Origin: Sporosarcina cascadiensis
GTDB lineage: Bacteria > Bacillota > Bacilli > Bacillales_A > Planococcaceae
Direction of reading: 5' to 3'
Length of the DNA: 64,000 nucleotides
Assembly (NCBI RefSeq): GCF_009650995.1
Contig: NZ_WHVV01000002.1
Coordinates: 86,108-150,107, forward strand
A program made the position numbers and the translations under genes. Positions 50,112 to 59,633 of this stretch are shown here, one piece after another. The stretch's first letter is position 1, and each line of letters opens with the position of its first letter. The notes beneath the pieces are model-generated. The model ran no database searches and was not told where the DNA came from. It worked only from the letters and a program-made list of their open reading frames with translations.

Positions 50112-52166
50112 TCATTCGAAAAATGAAAAGGGGAACAGTTCTAGTTTGGATTCTTTCTTTGTACCTGAATTTTGTTCCCTTAGTGAACGGTCGGTACACA
50201 GTTTTTTAGGGACATCTTGATCTTTCACGTACATAACCCGCTGTTTCGGGCATTCATTTACCGCGATGCCGCCAGTCTCGATATCGACAATCACGCTTTG
50301 AACACCTGTAGGAGGCAGGAAAGGCTCCGGAATGCTTCCTTCATGCACGGTTTCCATAAAATCGATCCAGATCTTCTTCGATGCCGCCTTATCATCCAGG
50401 TTTTCGAGCTGTTTGCCGCGGTCGAAACCTGTCCAAATTCCTGCGGTCAATGAAGGAGAGAAACCGATTAAGTACTGATCGGAAATCGTTGTGCCGGACT
50501 TTGCGGCATACGGGCGGGACTGTTTTGGCCGCATCGATAATCCAGTGGAGGATAAATAGTCGCTGAAGACCGGGTCGAACATGCCAGTCATCATTTGTGA
50601 TAAGACAAAAGCATCTTGCGCCGAAATGATTTGCTTCGGTTTTTTATCCGCGTACTCATAGACGATTTTCCCGTTCGCATCCGTAATCGACAAAATCATC
50701 TGCGGCTCAACCTCAGCGCCTTTTGACGCGATGCGGTTATAGGCGGTCGTCATTTCCATCAGCGTCACATCGGATGTTCCGAGTGCAACGGCGGGTGATT
50801 CCTGAAACGAGACATCGATTCCGAGGCGCTGCGCCATTTTGGTATAGGGTTTATAACCGATTTGCTCCAGCGTTTTCACTGCATAAATATTATCGGAAAT
50901 TGCCATTGCCTGTGCCAATGAAATCGGCTTGCCCGCAAACTTGCCGTTAATATTGCTCGGCTCATACGTTGAGCGGCCATCATCATAGGTGAAAATAGTT
51001 TTCTCGGCTGTCATGAACGTCAGTGGATTGAAGCCTTTTTCCAGAGCCGCCGCATATAAAATCGGTTTCATTGCGGAACCGGGCTGCCGTTTTGCCTGTG
51101 TAACCCGGTTGAATGAACTATCTGCAAAATTCACTCCGCCCACCATCGATGTAACAAAACCTGTATCTGCCGCCATTGAAACGAATCCTACCTGTAAATC
51201 ATTTTCAGGCATCCACTGCCCAATCACCTCTTCTGCCGTTTTCTGATGATGCTGATTCAGAGTCGTACGGATTTTCCAGCCGCCTTCAGCGGGCACACGG
51301 CCTTTTGCAATCAACAGCTCTTCGGCCTGCTGCCAAGCCGCGTCCAAGAAATACGGTGCAACTTGCTTCACGTCTTCCCAACTTTCCGTTTTCAATACAA
51401 TCGGCTCATCTATTGCACGCTTTTGCTGACTTTCGGAAATATAACCGCCGCTCTCCATTTGATTCAGCACAAGCAACTGGCGATTGCGGGAGTTTTCCGG
51501 ATTTGCAAGAGGCGAATAAAGGGAAGGGCCTTTCGCGATCGCTGCAATGGCAGCAGCTTCTTCAAGGGTCAGTTCCTTTGCGGGCTTTGAAAAATAAAAC
51601 CGGCTTGCTGCTTCTACCCCGTACATCCCGTGTCCGAAATAGATCGTATTTAAATAGCCTTCTAAAATTGTATCCTTATCGTAGAACACTTCTAAGCGGT
51701 AAGCGAAAAGTGCTTCTTGAATTTTTCTCGTCCACGATTTTTCATGCGTTAAATAAAGATTTCTAGCATATTGCTGAGTAATTGTGCTGGCTCCCTGTGC
51801 TTTGCTCATCGTTTTGACGTCTTTCAGCACGGCTCCTGCAAGCCGCTTGTAATCGAATCCATGATGCTCAAAAAATTTCCGGTCCTCTGTTGCCACAAAT
51901 GCATCGGCCAGAAACGGTGAAATATCGGAAAGCTTCATCCAATATCTGCGCTGCTGTGAGAAATGGTCGCCGATCTGATGCCCGCTATGATCGAGAAAGA
52001 GAGACGCTTTTGGTACGCTTAATGAAGGTGCGCCGAGTATCTGAGCATAGAGTCGTAGTACGATCAAAACAGTGACGGCAGCTGTAGTCATCATGATGGT
52101 GAGTGAGAAAAACCGTTTTCTGAGCTTTTTTCGATTAGTAGATTTTATATAGTCGGTACGTTTCAT
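50112..52166 (-). CDS. Class A penicillin-binding protein (PbpG/PBP2D-like)
   Basis: About 684 residues: a cytosolic basic tail, one membrane span (about 22-42), a glycosyltransferase domain (about 75-245; EDRKFFEHHGFD and QGASTITQQYARNLYL), and a transpeptidase domain (about 335-620; SxxK in PGSAMKP, ISDN, KSGTT). It polymerises and cross-links peptidoglycan outside the membrane. Position after ywhD matches B. subtilis pbpG (ywhE), which acts in spore germ-cell wall synthesis. The start is taken at the second ATG (52166); 52178 is possible. Confidence 0.87.
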   Translation of the reverse strand: MKRTDYIKSTNRKKLRKRFFSLTIMMTTAAVTVLIVLRLYAQILGAPSLSVPKASLFLDHSGHQIGDHFSQQRRYWMKLSDISPFLADAFVATEDRKFFEHHGFDYKRLAGAVLKDVKTMSKAQGASTITQQYARNLYLTHEKSWTRKIQEALFAYRLEVFYDKDTILEGYLNTIYFGHGMYGVEAASRFYFSKPAKELTLEEAAAIAAIAKGPSLYSPLANPENSRNRQLLVLNQMESGGYISESQQKRAIDEPIVLKTESWEDVKQVAPYFLDAAWQQAEELLIAKGRVPAEGGWKIRTTLNQHHQKTAEEVIGQWMPENDLQVGFVSMAADTGFVTSMVGGVNFADSSFNRVTQAKRQPGSAMKPILYAAALEKGFNPLTFMTAEKTIFTYDDGRSTYEPSNINGKFAGKPISLAQAMAISDNIYAVKTLEQIGYKPYTKMAQRLGIDVSFQESPAVALGTSDVTLMEMTTAYNRIASKGAEVEPQMILSITDANGKIVYEYADKKPKQIISAQDAFVLSQMMTGMFDPVFSDYLSSTGLSMRPKQSRPYAAKSGTTISDQYLIGFSPSLTAGIWTGFDRGKQLENLDDKAASKKIWIDFMETVHEGSIPEPFLPPTGVQSVIVDIETGGIAVNECPKQRVMYVKDQDVPKKLCTDRSLREQNSGTKKESKLELFPFSFFE

Positions 52167-52327
52167 TGAACATCCCATCCCGTTCCATTCAAGTATCTTT
52201 TGTCAGTATGGTATGGTTTCCCATAGATTAAACGGTGGATGGCAAAAAGTTTGGACTCGGTAACATTGAAAGTACCGGCGGAAGAAGTGTATAATAAGTG
52301 AATCTATCTACATAAGGCGGTGATCGA

Positions 52328-52756
52328 ATGGAAGCACCAAACCAGCAGCAAGCGGTGCAGGTCCGGCTCCGTTCAGTGATTCAGCATCCCGGACAACCGG
52401 CGGAAGCGCATGAAATACAGGCAAAAGGGCAGGTCGTCGAAAAAAAGGGACAGGCTTATCTGTTGTTTGAGGAACTGAACGAAGGAATGCCGCCGGTTCG
52501 CACAACGGTGAAACTGCACGCAGAAGATGCCTTCATCATGCGCAAAGGCGGCGTTCAGATGAGGCTGCCTTTCCGTCCGGACGATGCGCGTTTCGGCACA
52601 TACGGAAACGGCCCGGCAGTCATGGATTTGCTGGTCGACACAAAGGAGCTTCATTGGACACCGGGACGGTTTTCAGTGGCTTATGATTTGCATGCAGAAG
52701 GAAATTTATTGGGGAAACATCAATTGACTATAACCTATTCGGAGGTACCAAAATGA
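52328..52756 (+). CDS. ywiB: DUF1934 protein YwiB
   Basis: 142 residues, calycin-like beta barrel family DUF1934: [45 protein letters not shown] and [19 protein letters not shown]. The function is unknown, but it is nearly always beside argS in Bacillales. Ribosome binding site AAGGCGGTG. Its stop overlaps the argS start (ATGA). Confidence 0.88.
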   Translation: MEAPNQQQAVQVRLRSVIQHPGQPAEAHEIQAKGQVVEKKGQAYLLFEELNEGMPPVRTTVKLHAEDAFIMRKGGVQMRLPFRPDDARFGTYGNGPAVMDLLVDTKELHWTPGRFSVAYDLHAEGNLLGKHQLTITYSEVPK

Positions 52757-54420
52757 ATGCAGTGGAACAGATTCAGTCAGAAATAAAAGCGGCTTTGCAG
52801 CAGGCTGTTGAAAAAACAGGTCTATTGGAACCAGCGGATATTCCGGAAATCAAACTGGAATCGCCGAAAAATAAAGAGAACGGTGACTATGCAGCGAACA
52901 TCGCAATGCAGCTGACGAAACTTGCGAAGAAACCGCCGCGTGCAATTGCGGAAGCGATTTTGGCACATTTAGATACAACAGACACAGCGATCGAATCAAT
53001 CGAAATTGCGGGTCCCGGCTTTTTGAATATCCGTGTGAAGGCAGACAGCTTAGCGGACGTCGTGAAATTTATTCTCGACCAAGGCAGCGAATACGGGCAT
53101 TCCGAAAGTGGACAGCATCAGAAAGTGCAGGTGGAATTCGTTTCCGCCAATCCGACAGGCGACTTGCACCTCGGGCATGCGCGGGGCGCTTCTTTAGGTG
53201 ATTCATTATGCAATATTCTTGGCCTCGCGGGTTACGATGTATCGCGTGAATACTATATTAACGATGCGGGAAATCAAATTAATAATCTGGCTAAGTCAAT
53301 TGAAGTCCGTTATTTCGAAGCGCTCGGTTTGGAGAAGGAAATGCCGGAGGACAGCTACCAGGGGGCAGACATCATTGGGATCGCGAAGGAACTTGCCAAT
53401 GAATATGGCGACCGTTATACAAAAGTCTCGGAAGAAGAGCGTTTGGCATTTTTCCGCGAACACGGTCTGCAGATCGAACTCGACAAGCTGAAGAAAGATT
53501 TGGCGGACTTCCGTGTTCATTTTGACAACTGGTTCTCTGAAACTTCGTTATACCACAACGGCAAAATCGAAGTCGCGCTTGATAAACTGCGTGAAAATGG
53601 TCATGTCTATGAAGAAGAAGGGGCCACATGGTTCCGTTCTACTACGTTTGGCGACGATAAAGACCGTGTGCTGATCAAACAGGACGGATCGTTCACCTAT
53701 TTAACGCCGGACATCGCCTATCATGAGGATAAGCTACGCCGCGGTTTCGATAAGCTCATCAACATATGGGGCGCTGATCACCACGGCTATATTCCGCGCA
53801 TGAAAGCAGCAATCCAGGCGCTCGGCTATGATCGGGACACGCTGGAAGTTGAAGTTACGCAAATGGTGCAATTGTACAAAGACGGCGAAAAGTTCAAGAT
53901 GAGCAAACGCACAGGAAAAGCTGTCACACTGCGCGAATTAGTGGAAGAAGTCGGCTTGGATGCGGTGCGTTATTTCTTCGCCATGCGTTCAGGCGATGCA
54001 CAAATGGACTTCGATCTGGACCTTGCTGTTTCCAAGTCCAATGAAAATCCAGTCTATTATGCACAGTATGCACATGCCCGCATCTGCTCCATTCTGCGCC
54101 AGGCAAAAGAGCAGAATATGCAGCCGTCAACAGAAAACGTGACACTGCTGCATGACGAAAAAGAACTGGAACTATTGAAGAAACTCGGCGACTTCCCGAA
54201 ATTGGTCAGTGACGCAGCCCGTCTGCGTGCACCGCACCGGGTGACGACCTATATCCAGGAACTCGCTGCCGCATTCCATAGTTTCTATAACGCCAATAAA
54301 GTACTGGACCCGGAAAACAAAGATCTTTCCGAAGCACGTCTGGCACTCATCACCGCCACAAGCACGACGATCGCAAACGCACTGAAACTAGTCGGCGTCG
54401 AAGCACCAGAACGGATGTAA
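52753..54420 (+). CDS. argS: Arginyl-tRNA synthetase
   Basis: 555 residues, class I synthetase. The HIGH-type motif is in [19 protein letters not shown] (about 135-153), an N-terminal tRNA-binding domain occupies 1-110, and the KMSKS-like FKMSKRTG lies near 380. The C-terminal anticodon-binding helical domain ends [12 protein letters not shown], the usual ArgRS ending. Translationally coupled to ywiB. Strong terminator after the stop. Confidence 0.95.
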   Translation: MNAVEQIQSEIKAALQQAVEKTGLLEPADIPEIKLESPKNKENGDYAANIAMQLTKLAKKPPRAIAEAILAHLDTTDTAIESIEIAGPGFLNIRVKADSLADVVKFILDQGSEYGHSESGQHQKVQVEFVSANPTGDLHLGHARGASLGDSLCNILGLAGYDVSREYYINDAGNQINNLAKSIEVRYFEALGLEKEMPEDSYQGADIIGIAKELANEYGDRYTKVSEEERLAFFREHGLQIELDKLKKDLADFRVHFDNWFSETSLYHNGKIEVALDKLRENGHVYEEEGATWFRSTTFGDDKDRVLIKQDGSFTYLTPDIAYHEDKLRRGFDKLINIWGADHHGYIPRMKAAIQALGYDRDTLEVEVTQMVQLYKDGEKFKMSKRTGKAVTLRELVEEVGLDAVRYFFAMRSGDAQMDFDLDLAVSKSNENPVYYAQYAHARICSILRQAKEQNMQPSTENVTLLHDEKELELLKKLGDFPKLVSDAARLRAPHRVTTYIQELAAAFHSFYNANKVLDPENKDLSEARLALITATSTTIANALKLVGVEAPERM

Positions 54421-54427
54421 GATATCT

Positions 54428-54474
54428 AAAAGCTGCCCGCTGAGTCATGTTATATGACTGACCGGGCAGCTTTT
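54428..54474 (+). terminator. Terminator after argS
   Basis: AAAAGCTGCCCG (54428-54439) pairs with CGGGCAGCTTTT (54463-54474), with inner GAGTCAT/ATGACT. Confidence 0.88.
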
Positions 54475-54546
54475 GCTGTTTATTTGTCTGGCCGTGATCA
54501 TAGCGCTCTCCCAAGTTATGCAAGTACAAACAGTGGATGCCACTCA

Positions 54547-54693
54547 ATGAGCGGGAAGAATGTGTTTTTGATCATGCGTAGGCCTGGCATGATCATGCAT
54601 ACTGGTCGATTGATCACTAGCCGGAGGAGTATGAGCGCCGGCGGGGGCATTATGGTCTTCTGTGGGAGTCCTATGATCATTCTGCGCGAATGA
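54547..54693 (-). repeat. 21-bp periodic array, type I core (7 units), part of composite
   Basis: Plus-strand cores are at 54547 ATGAGCG, 54568 TTGATCA, 54589 ATGATCA, 54610 TTGATCA, 54631 ATGAGCG, 54652 ATGGTCT and 54673 ATGATCA, exactly 21 apart. Followed after 31 bases by a type II array, as at 42070. Confidence 0.92.
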
Positions 54694-54701
54694 AAGCCCG
54701 A

Positions 54702-54829
54702 ATGGTGCGGTTGAAGTCTGTATTGGCGCGTTGCAAAGCTGTATTGGTGCGGGAAAGTTCTGTATTCGCGCGTTGCAGCACTGTTTTGGTGCGCTCCAAC
54801 ATCGTTTTCGTGCGATTGCTATTTTCATT
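54702..54829 (-). repeat. 21-bp periodic array, type II core (6 units), part of composite
   Basis: Plus-strand cores are at 54704 GGTGCG, 54725 GGCGCG, 54746 GGTGCG, 54767 CGCGCG, 54788 GGTGCG and 54809 CGTGCG, each preceded by TT or AT, exactly 21 apart. The region 54475-54900 holds no gene. Confidence 0.92.
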
Positions 54830-54954
54830 CAGCGCTGGGTGAAACAGTTATAGAGCCGCCGTATGTGATAATGGAGACAACTCAAGCACGCAACGCCCGC
54901 TCTGTACATTCAGTCGAATTGTAGTATAATAAAGCAGATTACGAATTACATACA

Positions 54955-55161
54955 TTCCAAAAGGTTCTCTCAGTCAAACAGAGATGAAATGGGAAATCGG
55001 TTCAAAGCCGATGCGGTCCCGCCACTGTAAGTGCCAAGCGCACAAGCCAGATACCTGCCTTTTAGGATTCAGTTCCGCACAGCCTACGAGGATAGGTAAA
55101 GTGGAAGAAGTCTATAATGGTCTTCATCCGCTTAATCCTCCGCATCTACGGAGGGTTTTTT
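54955..55161 (+). promoter_or_regulatory. Adenosylcobalamin riboswitch with terminator
   Basis: The B12 box GCCACTG (55021-55027) lies in the typical context GCGGTCCCGCCACTGTAAGT, preceded by the AAAAGGTTCTCTC 5' element and a GGGAAATCGGTTCAAAGCCGA arm split by pairing, and followed by AGCCAGATACCTGCC. The expression platform is an intrinsic terminator: CCTCCG (55137-55142) pairs with CGGAGG (55149-55154), then a T-run to 55161. A TATAAT -10 is at 54925-54930. It should switch off the downstream cobamide operon when B12 is plentiful. Confidence 0.93.
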
Positions 55162-55216
55162 GTCTTTGTAAGCAGCATGTGTAATCACCCACAATCACCA
55201 GAGGAGGAAATAGTTA

Positions 55217-56209
55217 ATGAAGAAAGTTTGGCAGTTATTACTCACAGCGATGCTCGCCGTTTTGCTGCTCGCAGCATGCGGAAACGATAAAAAAGAAGAA
55301 ACACCGGCTGATTCCGGTCAGGCTACGGAAGACGCAAGCTCTGATCAGAAACAAGCGGAAGATACAGACGGAACTAACTACCCGTATACAATCAATGATG
55401 CAGCAGGAGAAGATATTACATTCGAAAGCGCTCCTGAGAAAGTCATTTCACTGATCCCGAGCAACACGGAAATTTTATTCGGCGTTGATGCAGGCGATAA
55501 AGTGATTGCGGTAACGGAAAATGATGATTATCCGGAAGAAGCAACAAAATTGGATACAGTCGGTGATTATAATGTGAACGTCGAAAAGGTGATTTCTCTG
55601 AAGCCTGACGCTGTGTTTGCACATGAAATGATGATGGGATCAAGCGAAGAAGGGCTGAACCAAATTCGCGAAGCCGGCATTCCAGTGATTGTCGTACCGA
55701 CTGCAGAGACTTTTGATGAAACGTATGAATCAATCAAAGTGATCGGCGAAATTATGGATAAAAATAAAGAAGCCGATCAAATCGTGGAAGACATGAAAGC
55801 GAAAGTGGAAGAAATCAAAACGAAGGCAGCGGATATTACGGAAAAGAAACGCGTCTTCGCGGAAACATCCGATGCGCCTGAAATCTATGCGCCTGGTAAA
55901 AATACTTTCCCACAACAATTCTTAGAAATGATCAATGCGGAAAACGTAGTGACCGAAGATGGCTGGGTGATGATGAGTCCGGAAACGATCGTCGATGAAA
56001 ATCCCGATGTTATCCTAGTCATGTACAGCTACGTGCCGGATATTATTGAAAGCGTGAAAAAGCGTGACGGATTCGATACAGTCATGGCAGTAAAAGAAGA
56101 TCAAGTAGTACAAGTAGATGAAAATATCACAAGCCGGACAGGTCCTCGTTTAGCGGACGGATTAGAAGCTTTTGCAAAAGCTGTTTATCCAGAGGTTTTT
56201 GGTGAATAA
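55217..56209 (+). CDS. btuF: Cobamide ABC transporter substrate-binding lipoprotein (BtuF-like)
   Basis: 330 residues. A lipoprotein signal with lipobox LAAC (Cys21) and an acidic linker precede a class III periplasmic-binding fold: EKVISLIPSNTEILFGVDAG, then GDYNVNVEKVISLKPDAV, then VDENITSRTGPRLADGLEAF. It is the first gene behind the AdoCbl riboswitch, which points to cobalamin or cobinamide as ligand rather than a ferric siderophore. Ribosome binding site AGAGGAGG. Overlaps the permease gene. Confidence 0.88.
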   Translation: MKKVWQLLLTAMLAVLLLAACGNDKKEETPADSGQATEDASSDQKQAEDTDGTNYPYTINDAAGEDITFESAPEKVISLIPSNTEILFGVDAGDKVIAVTENDDYPEEATKLDTVGDYNVNVEKVISLKPDAVFAHEMMMGSSEEGLNQIREAGIPVIVVPTAETFDETYESIKVIGEIMDKNKEADQIVEDMKAKVEEIKTKAADITEKKRVFAETSDAPEIYAPGKNTFPQQFLEMINAENVVTEDGWVMMSPETIVDENPDVILVMYSYVPDIIESVKKRDGFDTVMAVKEDQVVQVDENITSRTGPRLADGLEAFAKAVYPEVFGE

Positions 56210-57194
56210 AACAGCCCTCGCCTATGCCGTGTCGATTGCCACCTTCCTGGTGGCAATCTGGCTTGGTGTATCGATCGGTGCAGTGAATATACCTATAGAG
56301 ACGCTATGGAATCATACGGACGCAACTGCGAGCAATATCCTGTGGAAAATACGCATGCCGCGTGTGCTGCTGGCAGGAATTGTCGGTGCGTCACTTGCCA
56401 TATCGGGAGCAGCCTTCCAAGGGCTCCTGAAAAATCCGTTAGCAGATCCATATACCCTCGGAGTGTCATCCGGTGCCTCTGTAGGCGCTGTGATCACACT
56501 CTTTTTTGGTATTTCGCTGCCGTTCCTGGGCTCCTTCACACTTCCGGTATTCAGCATGGCCGGTGCGGCGATTACAATGTTTTTGGTCATCGGTTTTGCC
56601 CGTTTGGTCGACAGGTCCATGAAGATGGAGACGATCATATTAACAGGAATTATTTTCGGTTCGTTTCTCGGCTCCGTCCTGTCGCTGATGATTGCGCTGA
56701 CACAGGAAGAGCTGCGGCAGATTGTCGGCTGGCTGCTTGGCAGCGTATCGATGCGCGGTTGGAAGTATATTACAATGGTGCTGCCGTTTTTCATTGGCGG
56801 TTCGTTCATTCTCTGGCTCAATCGCCGGGAGCTCAATGCGATGCTGTTCGGTGAAGAGCGGGCACATCATTTGGGCGTCAATGTAAAACGCCGCAAGCTG
56901 CTTATTTTACTTGGCGGGTCGGTGCTGACAGGTTCGGCGGTCGCTGTTTCGGGGACGATCGGCTTTGTCGGGTTAGTGGTGCCGCATATGACACGGCTGT
57001 TATGGGGATCGGATCACCGACATGTCCTGCCGCTGTCGTTATTTAATGGTGCAACTTTGTTAATTATTTGCGATTTGGTGGCACGGACTATTATTTCGCC
57101 GGCGGAACTGCCTGTAGGTGTCATTACGGCATTCATCGGGGCTCCGGTTTTTGCTTATATCTTTTATAAACAGCGCAGAAAAGGAGCGATGTGA
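56202..57194 (+). CDS. btuC: Cobamide ABC transporter permease (BtuC-like)
   Basis: 330 residues, FecCD/BtuC-type permease with about ten spans: IRMPRVLLAGIVGASLAISG, FQGLLKNPLADPYTLGVSSG (the coupling region), and GFVGLVVPHMTRLLWGSDHR near the end. Start GTG 56202, 6-7 bases after AGAGG, overlapping the btuF stop by 8 bases; an in-frame TTG at 56199 and earlier codons are less well placed. Substrate by context is a cobamide or corrinoid. Confidence 0.87.
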   Translation: MNKTALAYAVSIATFLVAIWLGVSIGAVNIPIETLWNHTDATASNILWKIRMPRVLLAGIVGASLAISGAAFQGLLKNPLADPYTLGVSSGASVGAVITLFFGISLPFLGSFTLPVFSMAGAAITMFLVIGFARLVDRSMKMETIILTGIIFGSFLGSVLSLMIALTQEELRQIVGWLLGSVSMRGWKYITMVLPFFIGGSFILWLNRRELNAMLFGEERAHHLGVNVKRRKLLILLGGSVLTGSAVAVSGTIGFVGLVVPHMTRLLWGSDHRHVLPLSLFNGATLLIICDLVARTIISPAELPVGVITAFIGAPVFAYIFYKQRRKGAM

Positions 57195-57195
57195 C

Positions 57196-58668
57196 ATGCT
57201 GCAAGTACATGAGTTATCAGGGGGATACGGCAAGGAACCGATTGTGAAGCAGGTATCATTTCATGTGGAAAAAGGAGAAATTCTTGGCATACTCGGACCG
57301 AACGGCAGCGGGAAATCAACGCTGCTGAAGATTATCTCAGGCATCCTGCCGAAACAGCACGGCACGGTGAAGATCGATGGCCAGGATTCCGCTACCTACA
57401 CACAGAAGCAGTTCGCACGCAAAGTGGCTGTCCTGCCGCAATTGCACGCGCACGCGTTTTCCCATTCCGTTAAAGATACGGTCGGGCTCGGACGCTACCC
57501 GCATCAGTCGGGTATTTTTTCAAGTTGGTCTGAACAGGACGAGGGGGCAGTTCAGGACGCAATGAATTATACGGGCATCACACGCTATGCGGATACGCCG
57601 ATTGAATTGCTGTCTGGAGGCGAGCAGCAGCGGGTCTTTGTTGCGCAGGCACTCGCGCAGGAAGCACCAATTTTATTGCTGGACGAGCCAACGAATCACC
57701 TGGATATCGCGCATCAGCAGCAATTGCTCGATACGATCCGCAATCAAGCACATCAAAAAGGCATTACTGTTGTCTCGGTGTTCCACGATATTAATCTGGC
57801 AGCACTTTATTGTGATCGGTTGCTATTGTTGAAGAAGGGGGAAGTGGCGGCTATCGGTACACCGCAAGAGGTGGTGCTGGAGCAGGAAATACATGCAGTT
57901 TATCAGGCGCGCGTCAAAACACAGGCTCACCCTGAAATGCCAAAACCTCAGATGACACTTCTCCCGGATCTGCAAGGTGAGATCCAGCCATTCCGAGTAA
58001 TGAAAGAAGAGCTGGAGATTCGCGGAGATCATGTTTTCCTGCAGACAAAGCAGCCGCTGAAGACGATTTCATCTGCCGTGCATAATGCAGGAATCGGCTG
58101 GTATCGGACATTTGTCAATCGAAGCGTGCGTGCGGATTACGATATTGATGACGTGCAGCGTGAGAACACGGATTATTTACGGGCACACGGCTATCATCTG
58201 ACTGATACAGTGGCGATGATGACGGCGGTTGGTTCGGAACATGTGGAAATAGAAGAGTTTCAAGGAGAATTCGGCTCCATTGTCATCGCTGTTACTGCAG
58301 GTGTCGGCAATGCCGTAGATGTATCGAAATCTTGGCAGCGTGAGGATATTCCCTATATTGGCACCATTAATACATGGGTATTCATCAACGGGCAGCTATC
58401 GGAAGAAGCATTTGTCCAAGCGATGATTACTGCAACGGAAGCGAAAACGAAAGCCTTGCAGGATGAACAAGTCGAAGACCCCGAATCCGGCACGATTGCG
58501 ACAGGGACCTCAACGGACAGCCTGTTGATCGCGTCAACCCAGCAAGGCGCTTCGCTGCCGTATGCAGGGCCAATCACACAGCTCGGGAAACTGATCGGGC
58601 AAGGTGTCTACGAATGTACGGTGCGCGCAATTCATGCATACCGGAAAGCGAAAGGTGAATCCGAATGA
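57196..58668 (+). CDS. Cobamide ABC transporter ATPase fused to CbiZ amidohydrolase
   Basis: 490 residues. Residues 1-250 are a BtuD-type ATPase: Walker A GPNGSGKST near 37, signature LSGGEQQR, Walker B LLLDEPTNHLD. Residues about 280-490 are an adenosylcobinamide amidohydrolase (CbiZ) domain with VTAGVGNAVDVS and GTSTDSLLIASTQQG. The fusion would import corrinoids and strip the lower-ligand arm to cobyric acid for remodelling. The start is ATG 57196, 9 bases after AAGGAG. Such BtuD-CbiZ fusions are known in Bacillales. Confidence 0.85.
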   Translation: MLQVHELSGGYGKEPIVKQVSFHVEKGEILGILGPNGSGKSTLLKIISGILPKQHGTVKIDGQDSATYTQKQFARKVAVLPQLHAHAFSHSVKDTVGLGRYPHQSGIFSSWSEQDEGAVQDAMNYTGITRYADTPIELLSGGEQQRVFVAQALAQEAPILLLDEPTNHLDIAHQQQLLDTIRNQAHQKGITVVSVFHDINLAALYCDRLLLLKKGEVAAIGTPQEVVLEQEIHAVYQARVKTQAHPEMPKPQMTLLPDLQGEIQPFRVMKEELEIRGDHVFLQTKQPLKTISSAVHNAGIGWYRTFVNRSVRADYDIDDVQRENTDYLRAHGYHLTDTVAMMTAVGSEHVEIEEFQGEFGSIVIAVTAGVGNAVDVSKSWQREDIPYIGTINTWVFINGQLSEEAFVQAMITATEAKTKALQDEQVEDPESGTIATGTSTDSLLIASTQQGASLPYAGPITQLGKLIGQGVYECTVRAIHAYRKAKGESE

Positions 58669-59633
58669 TGCCTGCTCACTTAATTGCCATCACGATCGGT
58701 ATGGTGCTCGACCGGCTCATCGGAGACCCGCCAAACTGGCCGCATCCCGTCAAGTGGATCGGCACATCAATTGCCAATTTAACGAAGCTGTTGAATAAAG
58801 GAAGGCTTCGTACAATGAAAGGCGCACTGCTGTGGCTGATTATTGTCGGTGTGACATTTGCACTCGTACTTTGGCTCGTCAGTTTTGCTTATCGGCTGCA
58901 TATATTTGCCGGGATTACGGTGGAAGCACTGTTGATCGCGGCTGGTTTAGCGCAGAAAAGCCTCCAGGACGCAGCGCTTGCCGTGTATGAACCACTGGAG
59001 GCGGGTGATTTGCCGCAAGCGCGGGAGAAACTCAGCTGGATCGTCGGCAGGGATACGGATAAATTGAACAGTGCGGAGATTTCTCGCGGAACGATTGAAA
59101 CAGTGTCAGAAAATACATCGGACGGCATCACGGCACCGCTGTTCTGGGCGTTTCTTCTCGGAGCGCCGGGTCTGTGGCTGTATAAAGCGGTCAACACACT
59201 GGATTCCATGGTCGGCTATAAAGATGAACGCTATGAACAATTCGGCAAAGTATCCGCGCGCATGGATGACCTGCTGAATGTGATACCATCGCGAATTACT
59301 GGATTGCTGCTCATTTTATTCAGCCTGAATGAAGGCGGGCATCCATTGGGCAAGCGTCTCAGCGGCTGGCTTCGTGATGCGAAACGCCATCCGAGTCCGA
59401 ACAGCGGTTACTTGGAAGCGGCAACCGCCTGGCAGCTGAATATCGAGCTTGGCGGCAAAAATACATATCGCGGCAAAGTTTCAGAACGTGCGAAGATGGG
59501 TCCTCCTCAGCCTGCCTCATTACGCATTGCCGCGTCACACATTCGCTCGTCCATCAGACAAATGCATATCGCATCCTGGACGTTCTGGCTGTTATTTACT
59601 GTGATTGGAGTGTTGATGTATGCAATTGCCTGA
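58665..59633 (+). CDS. cbiB: Adenosylcobinamide-phosphate synthase CbiB
   Basis: 322 residues, integral membrane enzyme: the N-terminal DRLIGDPPNWPHPVKWIG motif, a central SENTSDGITAPLFW block, and RHPSPNSGYLEAATAWQLNI are CbiB/CobD hallmarks. It attaches aminopropanol phosphate to cobyric acid. The start overlaps the previous stop by four bases (ATGA). It pairs logically with CbiZ, which produces its substrate. Confidence 0.92.
   Translation: MMPAHLIAITIGMVLDRLIGDPPNWPHPVKWIGTSIANLTKLLNKGRLRTMKGALLWLIIVGVTFALVLWLVSFAYRLHIFAGITVEALLIAAGLAQKSLQDAALAVYEPLEAGDLPQAREKLSWIVGRDTDKLNSAEISRGTIETVSENTSDGITAPLFWAFLLGAPGLWLYKAVNTLDSMVGYKDERYEQFGKVSARMDDLLNVIPSRITGLLLILFSLNEGGHPLGKRLSGWLRDAKRHPSPNSGYLEAATAWQLNIELGGKNTYRGKVSERAKMGPPQPASLRIAASHIRSSIRQMHIASWTFWLLFTVIGVLMYAIA

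Noticed and set aside
54544..54828. 94-codon minus-strand frame rich in Ala-Pro and Asp-His
   Set aside because: It is the periodic translation of the composite array, without a ribosome binding site.
54984..55184. Open reading frame of 66 codons
   Set aside because: It lies entirely inside the AdoCbl riboswitch and its terminator.
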